Assembly (NCBI GenBank): GCA_964019055.1
Contig: OZ025210.1
Span: 8,885,547-8,949,546, forward strand
Length of the DNA: 64,000 bases
Direction of reading: 5' to 3'
Source of the DNA: Anthopleura xanthogrammica
Lineage: Eukaryota > Cnidaria > Anthozoa > Actiniaria > Actiniidae
Shown: piece after piece, positions 47,894-59,300 of the stretch
Position numbering within the stretch: position 1 is the stretch's first letter
Layout: each line of letters starts with the position of its first letter
Notes under the pieces: generated by a model
Databases searched by the model: none
What the model was told of the DNA's origin: nothing
What the model saw: the letters and a program-made list of their open reading frames with translations, nothing else
Position numbers and translations under genes: made by a program

Positions 47894-49120
47894 ACGTTAA
47901 CTTACTTCAAAAGGGTAGAAAACCACGTTTTATTGACTGAGCATTTTTTTAAGGTTTGTTTTTCCAAATATTTTTAAACAAAATCTCTCACGTGGTTTAG
48001 AGTTAGCATGCCCTCATTTCCGGTCAGCGGCTGTGAATTACGTGACATTTCCGGTGTCCACGTATGATGGAGTTTATCAACTACAAGGCCCTTGTTTATC
48101 GCCATTTTAAAGTGAATTATTGCATTACTGTGGCTGTCATGACTTTCTTGACTTCTATTTTCCTCTTATAAAGTGCATCGACTACATAATTGGCTGCGTG
48201 AACGGAATATGTGGCTGAATTTGGTGTAAATGTATCGATTGTTGTGATCGTCAACATCAGTTTTGACTGGATCTCTCATCTTTTAAATACCCCTTTGCTG
48301 CTGGTCTTTCAGTTCTGATAACATTTTTACATCATATGACCGAGTAAAAGGAAAACATACTTCCATCCACCCGGCATGGAAAAAGCCTTTTATGAATTTG
48401 AATTTCTCGGATAAGGTTGCTTCAAAGTTTTATAATTCAAGTTGAATGGTAGCAATAGATAATATAGAACTGGTTTATGGCCATATTTGCTAAGTTGGAG
48501 GAATTTTTAGAGGGATTGATAGGGTTACAACATGACTGATTTTCAATGTGTTGCAAATTTAGCTCAAATGTTACGAAGCCCCCGAGTAAAACTAAAGGAC
48601 AGCCCGCAGATTTTGTTGAGATCAATATTTGTAGAAACTGTGACAAAGAGTAGGCCTCTCAGAAGGCGCTACTTTGGGAGATATGAGCCGAATAGTTTAC
48701 CATGTTTTTGCTTTTTATGAAAATGGCCAACATGGCCCTTGACTATGTATCAACTTTTTGAGGTTATCGTTGACGAAAATTGTCGTCTTTTGCATTTTTC
48801 AAAAGTTCAAAAGTTGGTTTACAATTTCAGGAAATTTAAATTCGATTGCTTTAAATGCGCCGGACAACCAGCATTATGAATTTTCCCTATTTTCGAGGGT
48901 GCTTAAGGTGGAATTTTGAGTACTAGGACTGAAAAGAGCGATGGCCGTTTCCATGGCAACAATGTATTTGAGGACCCCAACACTAGGTGTTTTTGTGCAC
49001 CCCCTGGGTGGCCTACCTGCACACAAAGTTTCATGGTGGGCCAACATTTTTCATTTCCAACTTTGCTTGATTCTTACAGAGACCAGCTCTTAAGAGCTAA
49101 ATTGACCCTCAGAGGAGGTG

Positions 49121-49319
49121 CTAAAACGAACCAATGCAAATCTGTTTTGGATAATGAAGGTGCTGATTTGGAATTTGTAGGAGCTGAATTAAATTTTGAT
49201 AGAGCTGAAACGTTACGAAAAGTAGTGTTGTTTTGGCTATGACAGGCTCATAAGAGTCTTTTAAAAGCTGCGTCAGTCCAAATGGAACCAATTTGCAACA
49301 CAAGGTCTGGTTTTGCCAT
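49121..49319 (-). pseudogene. Frameshifted twin of the RIIa-like exon
   Basis: The sequence matches 35124-35318. After the codons for MAKPDLVLQI, copy B has four extra bases (near 49284-49289: aaccaattt where copy A has aattt). These shift the frame and bring in a stop. Either the exon is dead in this copy or it was never coding. Confidence 0.35.
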
Positions 49320-49504
49320 TCTGAGTAAAAATAAACTGTTTTGGTTAGATGTTGACAACATGATGCAACAATATCGTAACCCATCTATTGTAGATTATAT
49401 ATATAATTAACAATGATGACACCATTATATTTTTTTTAAATTTAATCTCATAAAATTACAATATCAAACATTAGTGTAAAAGAGGTAACACGTACAATTT
49501 ATGG

Positions 49505-49742
49505 GATAATAATACACATGAAAAAATTTCTCAATTCTGATTGGCTGAGAGCAGTGCAGAAAAAAGGAAATCAAGTGCAGAAAAAAGGAAATCAAGTGCA
49601 GAAAAAAGGAAATCAAATTGTTTTCATGTGTATTATTAATTGGAAATCATATGGTTTTTCTCGTGCAATTTTGGAATAAATTTGAACTCACTCGTTCAAA
49701 TTTATTCCAAATTGCACTCGAAACCATATGATTTCCAGTACA
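49505..49742. mobile_element. Foldback insertion present only in copy B
   Basis: Copy A reads acaatttatgg then aaaaaaatacaat here (near 35500). Copy B has an insert of about 238 bp made of two hairpins. The first has arms aataatacacatgaaaa and ttttcatgtgtattatt around a 21-bp unit (gtgcagaaaaaaggaaatca plus a) repeated three times. The second has arms ggaaatcatatgg and ccatatgatttcc with gaataaatttgaac and gttcaaatttattc inside. Confidence 0.8.
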
Positions 49743-50329
49743 AAATACAATATACAAGTGTAAAACTAACTGTAGAAAGAGTTTCAGGAAGCTCTCAAAT
49801 AATTTCTGCATTCAAAATTGCATTAAATAATGAAATACTTATCAATCAAGGTCTACCCTCTTATCAATCATGTTTAGCTATAGTGTACATACAATGCAAA
49901 GGGCATTCAAATCATGCATTCTACAACCTGTGGCTTGACAAACTTTTTTACTTCACCAAAGTTGGTGTCCTTCTGGGGAAAAAATAGACACTTGCAGTCA
50001 ATATCATTCCTTAAATAATGATGAATTACAATTGACTTATAAAATGATGGCCTCTTGGCTTTCCACATACAGGTAATAGATAATCCTTCAATCAAATCAC
50101 ATCATACAAACTCTATATATTTATATATAGCTGGCCGTGTAACTGAAACTATATACATTTTAGATTCTGTACAAGGTGCACAAATTCCATCATAAGTGTT
50201 AATATAATGCTTTGTATCTAACTTGGCTAGTTGTAGGAAAATTTAAATTTGATACTATGATGCAACTTTAGAAAAAAAAAATTGAAATAAGTTCAAAGCA
50301 AAAAAAAAACTAAATATTTAGCACTGCTG

Positions 50330-50712
50330 CCTAAAATGTAAATGTATATCAAGACTCAGGGTCTAGCACTCAACATACATTTACCTCGATCACAGATTAG
50401 AACAACACACACACATTAACAACATCTAAAATGTAAACCAAGCAATGCATACTGGACATGAGATACCAAGACTTAGGGTCTCGCACTCAACATGCATTTA
50501 CCTCGATCACAGATTAGAACACACATTACATTAACAACAATGCCTAAAATGCGACCAAGCAATGCATACTGGAGATGAGATGATGCATTTACCTCTATCA
50601 CAGATTAGAACACACATTACATTAACAACAATGCCTAAAATGCGACCAAGCAATTGCAATGCATACTAGACATGTGATACCAAAACTCAAGGTCTCGCAC
50701 TCAAGATGCAAT
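50330..50712. repeat. Tandem repeat of about 85-115 bp in copy B
   Basis: This is the counterpart of 36108-36490, with the same units in the same order and a few small indels. Confidence 0.85.
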
Positions 50713-51133
50713 CATAGCACCTGCACTAAGGTGCTATTAGTGTGGTGCAAAAGAGATGGAGTTCATTGTAAGTTTTTGTTTACAAAGTGATGTTCAACAT
50801 AATTTTCGAATAATTTATAACTTTTGAGATAAAATACAAGACTAGTTTGTATAAATTTAGCCTCTAACAAAACACAGGAGAACTTTGCGGAACTAAAAAA
50901 ACAATTTTCCGTTGCTTCTTTGAGAGTAGTTTAGTATTTTAACCATTTTGCAACGAAGAAATAGCTAAGCTTATAACTGTTAGTTCAGTTAGCATTATTT
51001 AGGCGCGCTTTTAAATTTAGTAAGCTTAAAAATAACTTTATGTAAGCTTACTCAGTAAAGAAAAATGCAGTAAATTTCATTAAGGCAAAACAACTTCACT
51101 TACATTTACAGTTTCATGGCCCTGAGGTGTCCA

Positions 51134-51226
51134 TTAAGGGGTAAATAACCTAGAAGCAGAGGATTCTCGAGACTGCATGTCCTCTGGTGGAGAGTCGCTC
51201 GAAAGTGTATTGCTGGACATAGAAGG
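51134..51226 (-). CDS. Serine-rich exon candidate, copy B (unidentified)
   Basis: The frame is the same 30 codons and has the same acceptor tract as 37033-37125. Near the end glycine is replaced by alanine and serine by arginine (ESSASRLFTP). The reading frame and stop are kept. Copy B lacks the short region 36760-36890 of copy A downstream. This is weak evidence for constraint, because the whole block is recent enough to be largely unchanged. Confidence 0.3.
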   Translation of the reverse strand, partial: PSMSSNTLSSDSPPEDMQSRESSASRLFTP

Positions 51227-51355
51227 CTGAAACATAAAAACAAAAGATAAAAAGAAGGTTACAAAACATATATGCAATATAACAACACACAAAAGAATAA
51301 TTTGAAAGCCTAAAAAACGATTAATTCAGAAATATTCCTTCAGGCTATCATCAAC

Positions 51356-51943
51356 CCCCTCAACCGTTGTTCGAATTTGGGAACTACTGGGACTGGGAAC
51401 TACCTGGGAACTACCACAGGAAGACCAAGCTTGGTTTAAAATATGTGTTAGAATAAATCGAATTTTTTTCAAGATGTTTTAGGAAATTCGAGAGTTTTTG
51501 TCCATGGACCGAGATATAGCGCAATTTAAGCCTTTTTAAGGGAAAGGTATAATACTATCCTTACCATTTTCATTAAATTTAGGCAGATAGTGCCTCGTTT
51601 TGCCTTCATCCTTATACAAGTCCACTGTCAAAAAATCACCAATTCTTTTTGTTGTCTTGGGTGTGAACAAAAGGATTTTGCTTCTGAAGAAGAGAAATTT
51701 TTACGGAACTCCATAATCCTTTATCTACTTCAGTAATTCAACGAGAGGCGCGTGTTCAATTTTCCTTTGATTCGAAGATATGACGAATTTCACAAGCGCA
51801 ATTCAATCAAATTCGTTCCCAACTCAGTCATATCATCTCTACCATGAAGTGTCATTTTACCCCTATACAAGACTGAAATGGTCCTTTTGTATGCAGGGCT
51901 GAAACGGCCCACTAAGTCGAAACAGTAATGACTGGAGTCGAAA
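51356..51943. other. Unassigned sequence between block B and satellite outpost 3
   Basis: The sequence starts with short internal repetition (gggaactactgggactggga, then actacctgggaactacc). No open frame of interest, structural RNA or terminal repeat was recognised. Confidence 0.4.
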
Positions 51944-52163
51944 TGGATTAGATGAACGCATAGAAATAAGAATGTACTACAGATGAATTGGATGAATGCT
52001 TAGGAATAAGAATGTACATGAGATGGATTGGATGAAAGCATAGGAATAAGAATGTACATGAGATGGATTGGATGAAAGCATAGGAATAAGAATGTTATTG
52101 TACAACAGATGTATTAGATGAACGCTTAGGAATAAGTATGTACATGCGATGGATTGGATGAAG
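51944..52163. repeat. 40-bp satellite (outpost 3)
   Basis: Five to six main-type units (ggattggatgaaagcatagg, then aataagaatgtacatgagat). One unit is lengthened by gttatt near 52093. The last unit stops at ggattggatgaagc and the AT-rich satellite begins directly after it. Confidence 0.9.
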
Positions 52164-53309
52164 CAAAACAGTGATTTTATCAGAAAAAAATAATTTTATT
52201 AGCAAAAAAAAGTCATTTTATCAACAACAAATACATTTTATCAGGAAGAAAGTCGTTTTATCAGCAAAAAGTAATTTTGTTAGCAAAAAGTAATTGTATC
52301 AGCAAATAAGTACTTTCATCAGCAAAGGACCTAGGACCTCTATGAAAACCACTGTAGTGATAGAGTTTCCTGATTAAATATTGTTATTATTATTACAAAG
52401 CATGTTATCAGTACAAAAAGTCATTTAATAAGCAACAAATATCACTTAATAAGCAAAAAAGTCATTTTATCAGTAAAAAGTCAGATTATTAGCAAAAAAA
52501 ACAATTTATAAGTAAAACAAGTCATATTATCAGCAAAAAATCATCTTATTAGGAAACAGTCATTTTACCAGCAAAAAAGTCTTTTTATAAGTAGAAAAAT
52601 TATATCAGCAAAAAAAAGTCATTTTTTTACCAAAAAAAGTCATTTAATAGGTATAAAAGTACTTTTATCACCCAAAATGTCATCTTATTGCGAAAAAAGT
52701 CATTTTATCAGGAAAAAAGTCTTTTTATTAGAAAAAAATGTACTTTATCAGCAAAAATGTAATTTAATCACCAAAACGTCATTTAATAAGCAACAAATAA
52801 CATTTCATAAGCAAACAAGTCATCTTATCAGCATAAACTCATATTATTAGCTAAAAACATCAGTTTTTTCACCAAAAAAGTCATTTTATTAGCAAAAAAG
52901 CATTTTATTAGAAAAAAGCCATTTTATAAGTAAAAAAGTAGTTTTATCAGCAAAAAAGTCATTTTATTAGCAAAAATGTCCTTTTATCAACAAAAAGTCA
53001 ATTAATAAGCAATAAAAAAAGCCTTTAATCAGAAAAAAAGTCATCTTATTACCAAAAGTACATACTATCAGCAAAAAAAATTATTTTAAAAGTAAAAAAA
53101 GTCATTTTATTAGCAAAAATTTCCTTTTATCAACAAAAAAGTGGTTTTATAAGAAAAAAATTATTTTTATTAGCAAAACAATTATTTTACAAGCAAAAAA
53201 ACTACTTTTATCACCAAAAAGTCATATTATTAGCACAAAAAAAGCAATTTATAAGTAAAAAAGTCTTGTTATTAACAAAAAGTTATTTGATCATGAAAAA
53301 AAGCATGTT
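52164..53309. repeat. AT-rich satellite, diverged left edge
   Basis: Irregular units of about 17-22 bp with the core agcaaaaaagtcattttatc. Many variants of each part occur and no long period holds across this section. The short insertion at 52328-52395 interrupts it. Confidence 0.9.
52328..52395 (+). mobile_element. 68-bp LINE 3'-end insertion
   Basis: The sequence gacctaggacctctatgaaa then accactgtagtgatagag and a (tta)n tail interrupts the AT-rich satellite. The bases caaag occur on both sides (52323-52327 and 52396-52400), a likely 5-bp target duplication. The microsatellite tail fits the 3' end of an L2/CR1-type LINE. Confidence 0.6.
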
Positions 53310-56300
53310 ATAAGTACAAAAACTCATTTAATAAGCAACAAATAAAACTTAATCAGCAAAAAAGTCATTTTATCAGTAAAAAGTCAGATTATTAGCAAAA
53401 AAAAACAATTTATAAGTAAAACAAGTCATATTATCAGCAAAAAAATCATCTTATTAGGAAACTGTCATTTTACCAGCAAAAAAGTCTTTTTATAAGTAGG
53501 AAAAATTATATCAGCCAAAAAAAGTCATTTTTTTACCAAAAAAAGTCATTTTATTAGCAAAAATGTCCTTTAATCAACAAAAAGTGGTTTTATCAGTAAA
53601 AAGTATTTTTATTAGCAAAAACATTATTTTAAAAGCAAAAAAAGTACTTTTATCACCAAAAAGTCATATTATTAGCAAAAAAAAACAATTTATCAGTAAA
53701 AAAGTCTTTTTATTAACAAAAAGTTATTTGATCATGAAACAAAGCATGTTATAAGTACAAAAAGTCATTTAATAAGCAACAAATATCACTTAATAAGCAA
53801 AAAAGTCATTTTATCAGTAAAAAGTCAGATTATTAGCAAAAAATACAATTTATAGGTAAAACAAGTCATATTATCAGCAAAAAAATCATCTTATTAGGAA
53901 ACAGTCATTTTACCAGCAAAAAAGTCTTTTTATAAGTAGAAAAATTATATCAGCAAAAAAAAGTCATTTTATTACCAAAAAAAGTCATTTAATAGGTATA
54001 AAAGTACTTTTATCACCCAAAATGTCATCTTATTGCGAAAAGTCATTTTATCAGGAAAAAAGTCATGTTATTAGCAAAAAGTTATTTTATCATGAAAAAA
54101 AGTCATGTTATAAGTAGAAAAAGTCATTTAATAAGCAACAAATAACATTTAATAAGCAAAAAAGTCATTTTATCAGTAAAAAGTCAGATTATTAGCAAAA
54201 AAAACAATTTATAAGTAAAACAAGTCATATTATCAGCAAAAAAATCATCTCATTAGGAAACTGTCATTTTACCAGCAAAAAAGTCTTTTTATAAGTAGGA
54301 AAAATTATATCAGCCAAAAAAAGTCATTTTTTTACCAAAAAAAGTCATTTTATTAGCAAAAATGTCCTTTAATCAACAAAAAGTGGTTTTATCAGTAAAA
54401 AGTATTTTTATTAGCAAAAACATTATTTTAAAAGCAAAAAAAGTACTTTTATCACCAAAAAGTCATATTATTAGCAAAAAAAAACAATTTATCAGTAAAA
54501 AAGTCTTTTTATTAACAAAAAGTTATTTGATCATGAAACAAAGCATGTTATAAGTACAAAAAGTCATTTAATAAGCAACAAATATCACTTAATAAGCAAA
54601 AAAGTCATTTTATCAGTAAAAAGTCAGATTATTAGCAAAAAATACAATTTATAGGTAAAACAAGTCATATTATCAGCAAAAAAAATCATCTTATTAGGAA
54701 ACTGTCATTTTACCAGCAAAAAAGTCTTTTTATAAGTAGAAAAATTATATCAGCAAAAAAAAGTCATTTTATTACCAAAAAAAGTCATTTAATAGGTATA
54801 AAAGTACTTTTATCACCCAAAATGTCATCTTATTGCGAAAAGTCATTTTATCAGGAAAAAAGTCATGTTATTAGCAAAAAGTTATTTTATCATGAAAAAA
54901 AGTCATGTTATAAGTAGAAAAAGTCATTTAATAAGCAACAAATAACATTTAATAAGCAAAAAAGTCATTTTATCAGTAAAAAGTCAGATTATTAGCAAAA
55001 AAAACAATTTATAAGTAAAACAAGTCATATTATCAGCAAAAAAATCATCTCATTAGGAAACTGTCATTTTACCAGCAAAAAAGTCTTTTTATAAGTAGGA
55101 AAAATTATATCAGCCAAAAAAAGTCATTTTTTTACCAAAAAAAGTCATTTTATTAGCAAAAATGTCCTTTAATCAACAAAAAGTGGTTTTATCAGTAAAA
55201 AGTATTTTTATTAGCAAAAACATTATTTTAAAAGCAAAAAAAGTACTTTTATCACCAAAAAGTCATATTATTAGCAAAAAAAAACAATTTATCAGTAAAA
55301 AAGTCTTTTTATTAACAAAAAGTTATTTGATCATGAAACAAAGCATGTTATAAGTACAAAAAGTCATTTAATAAGCAACAAATATCACTTAATAAGCAAA
55401 AAAGTCATTTTATCAGTAAAAAGTCAGATTATTAGCAAAAAATACAATTTATAGGTAAAACAAGTCATATTATCAGCAAAAAAATCATCTTATTAGGAAA
55501 CAGTCATTTTACCAGCAAAAAAGTCTTTTTATAAGTAGAAAAATTATATCAGCAAAAAAAAGTCATTTTATTACCAAAAAAAGTCATTTAATAGGTATAA
55601 AAGTACTTTTATCACCCAAAATGTCATCTTATTGCGAAAAGTCATTTTATCAGGAAAAAAGTCATGTTATTAGCAAAAAGTTATTTTATCATGAAAAAAA
55701 GTCATGTTATAAGTAGAAAAAGTCATTTAATAAGCAACAAATAACATTTAATAAGCAAAAAAGTCATTTTATCAGTAAAAAGTCAGATTATTAGCAAAAA
55801 AAACAATTTATAAGTAAAACAAGTCATATTATCAGCAAAAAAATCATCTCATTAGGAAACTGTCATTTTACCAGCAAAAAAGTCTTTTTATAAGTAGGAA
55901 AAATTATATCAGCCAAAAAAAGTCATTTTTTTACCAAAAAAAGTCATTTTATTAGCAAAAATGTCCTTTAATCAACAAAAAGTGGTTTTATCAGTAAAAA
56001 GTATTTTTATTAGCAAAAACATTATTTTAAAAGCAAAAAAAGTACTTTTATCACCAAAAAGTCATATTATTAGCAAAAAAAAACAATTTATCAGTAAAAA
56101 AGTCTTTTTATTAACAAAAAGTTATTTGATCATGAAACAAAGCATGTTATAAGTACAAAAAGTCATTTAATAAGCAACAAATATCACTTAATAAGCAAAA
56201 AAGTCATTTTATCAGTAAAAAGTCAGATTATTAGCAAAAAATACAATTTATAGGTAAAACAAGTCATATTATCAGCAAAAAAATCATCTTATTAGGAAAC

Positions 56301-59300
56301 AGTCATTTTACCAGCAAAAAAGTCTTTTTATAAGTAGAAAAATTATATCAGCAAAAAAAAGTCATTTTATTACCAAAAAAAGTCATTTAATAGGTATAAA
56401 AGTACTTTTATCACCCAAAATGTCATCTTATTGCGAAAAGTCATTTTATCAGGAAAAAAGTCATGTTATTAGCAAAAAGTTATTTTATCATGAAAAAAAG
56501 TCATGTTATAAGTAGAAAAAGTCATTTAATAAGCAACAAATAACATTTAATAAGCAAAAAAGTCATTTTATCAGTAAAAAGTCAGATTATTAGCAAAAAA
56601 AACAATTTATAAGTAAAACAAGTCATATTATCAGCAAAAAAATCATCTCATTAGGAAACTGTCATTTTACCAGCAAAAAAGTCTTTTTATAAGTAGGAAA
56701 AATTATATCAGCCAAAAAAAGTCATTTTTTTACCAAAAAAAGTCATTTTATTAGCAAAAATGTCCTTTAATCAACAAAAAGTGGTTTTATCAGTAAAAAG
56801 TATTTTTATTAGCAAAAACATTATTTTAAAAGCAAAAAAAGTACTTTTATTACCAAAAAGTCATATTATTAGCAAAAAAAAACAATTTATCAGTAAAAAA
56901 GTCTTTTTATTAACAAAAAGTTATTTGATCATGAAACAAAGCATGTTATAAGTACAAAAAGTCATTTAATAAGCAACAAATATCACTTAATAAGCAAAAA
57001 AGTCATTTTATCAGTAAAAAGTCAGATTATTAGCAAAAAATACAATTTATAGGTAAAACAAGTCATATTATCAGCAAAAAAATCATCTTATTAGGAAACA
57101 GTCATTTTACCAGCAAAAAAGTCTTTTTATAAGTAGAAAAATTATATCAGCAAAAAAAAGTCATTTTATTACCAAAAAAAGTCATTTAATAGGTATAAAA
57201 GTACTTTTATCACCCAAAATGTCATCTTATTGCGAAAAGTCATTTTATCAGGAAAAAAGTCATGTTATTAGCAAAAAGTTATTTTATCATGAAAAAAAGT
57301 CATGTTATAAGTAGAAAAAGTCATTTAATAAGCAACAAATAACATTTAATAAGCAAAAAAGTCATTTTATCAGTAAAAAGTCAGATTATTAGCAAAAAAA
57401 ACAATTTATAAGTAAAACAAGTCATATTATCAGCAAAAAAATCATCTCATTAGGAAACTGTCATTTTACCAGCAAAAAAGTCTTTTTATAAGTAGGAAAA
57501 ATTATATCAGCCAAAAAAAGTCATTTTTTTACCAAAAAAAGTCATTTTATTAGCAAAAATGTCCTTTAATCAACAAAAAGTGGTTTTATCAGTAAAAAGT
57601 ATTTTTATTAGCAAAAACATTATTTTAAAAGCAAAAAAAGTACTTTTATCACCAAAAAGTCATATTATTAGCAAAAAAAAACAATTTATCAGTAAAAAAG
57701 TCTTTTCATTAACAAAAAGTTATTTGATCATGAAACAAAGCATGTTATAAGTACAAAAAGTCATTTAATAAGCAACAAATATCACTTAATAAGCAAAAAA
57801 GTCATTTTATCAGTAAAAAGTCAGATTATTAGCAAAAAATACAATTTATAGGTAAAACAAGTCATATTATCAGCAAAAAAATCATCTTATTAGGAAACAG
57901 TCATTTTACCAGCAAAAAAGTCTTTTTATAAGTAGAAAAATTATATCAGCAAAAAAAAGTCATTTTATTACCAAAAAAAGTCATTTAATAGGTATAAAAG
58001 TACTTTTATCACCCAAAATGTCATCTTATTGCGAAAAGTCATTTTATCAGGAAAAAAGTCATGTTATTAGCAAAAAGTTATTTTATCATGAAAAAAAGTC
58101 ATGTTATAAGTAGAAAAAGTCATTTAATAAGCAACAAATAACATTTAATAAGCAAAAAAGTCATTTTATCAGTAAAAAGTCAGATTATTAGCAAAAAAAA
58201 CAATTTATAAGTAAAACAAGTCATATTATCAGCAAAAAAATCATCTCATTAGGAAACTGTCATTTTACCAGCAAAAAAGTCTTTTTATAAGTAGGAAAAA
58301 TTATATCAGCCAAAAAAAGTCATTTTTTTACCAAAAAAAGTCATTTTATTAGCAAAAATGTCCTTTAATCAACAAAAAGTGGTTTTATCAGTAAAAAGTA
58401 TTTTTATTAGCAAAAACATTATTTTAAAAGCAAAAAAAGTACTTTTATCACCAAAAAGTCATATTATTAGCAAAAAAAAACAATTTATCAGTAAAAAAGT
58501 CTTTTTATTAACAAAAAGTTATTTGATCATGAAACAAAGCATGTTATAAGTACAAAAAGTCATTTAATAAGCAACAAATATCACTTAATAAGCAAAAAAG
58601 TCATTTTATCAGTAAAAAGTCAGATTATTAGCAAAAAATACAATTTATAGGTAAAACAAGTCATATTATCAGCAAAAAAATCATCTTATTAGGAAACAGT
58701 CATTTTACCAGCAAAAAAGTCTTTTTATAAGTAGAAAAATTATATCAGCAAAAAAAAGTCATTTTATTACCAAAAAAAGTCATTTAATAGGTATAAAAGT
58801 ACTTTTATCACCCAAAATGTCATCTTATTGCGAAAAGTCATTTTATCAGGAAAAAAGTCATGTTATTAGCAAAAAGTTATTTTATCATGAAAAAAAGTCA
58901 TGTTATAAGTAGAAAAAGTCATTTAATAAGCAACAAATAACATTTAATAAGCAAAAAAGTCATTTTATCAGTAAAAAGTCAGATTATTAGCAAAAAAAAC
59001 AATTTATAAGTAAAACAAGTCATATTATCAGCAAAAAAATCATCTCATTAGGAAACTGTCATTTTACCAGCAAAAAAGTCTTTTTATAAGTAGGAAAAAT
59101 TATATCAGCCAAAAAAAGTCATTTTTTTACCAAAAAAAGTCATTTTATTAGCAAAAATGTCCTTTAATCAACAAAAAGTGGTTTTATCAGTAAAAAGTAT
59201 TTTTATTAGCAAAAACATTATTTTAAAAGCAAAAAAAGTACTTTTATCACCAAAAAGTCATATTATTAGCAAAAAAAAACAATTTATCAGTAAAAAAGTC

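Larger units (their letters stand above)
46170..49089. mobile_element. 2.9-kb TTAA-flanked foldback element in copy B
   Basis: TTAA flanks both ends (46166-46169 and 49090-49093). The ends are GAGCTGGT(T/C)TCTGTAAGAA. Giant inverted arms (about 46170-47343 and 48014-49089) mirror each other nearly throughout, for example ggccaccc-ggggtgcacaaa on the left and the matching gcaccccctgggtggcc on the right. The roughly 670-bp centre holds a separate MITE and hairpin. No transposase frame is present. It sits at the same TTAA as the 31066-35092 element of copy A. Confidence 0.85.
43571..51355. repeat. Large duplicated block, copy B
   Basis: This is the counterpart of 29149-37254. It holds the empty site of the 743-bp element (near 44109-44127). 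Its own private insertions are 44458-45886 and about 49505-49742, and 46170-49089 occupies the shared TTAA site. It ends at catcatcaac, after which the two loci differ. Confidence 0.9.

Noticed and set aside
53563..53754. 63-codon + strand frame repeated 13 times in the AT-rich satellite
   Set aside because: It is built from the 20-bp subunit and is low-complexity. Its conservation follows from homogenisation of the whole 799-bp unit, including non-coding parts.
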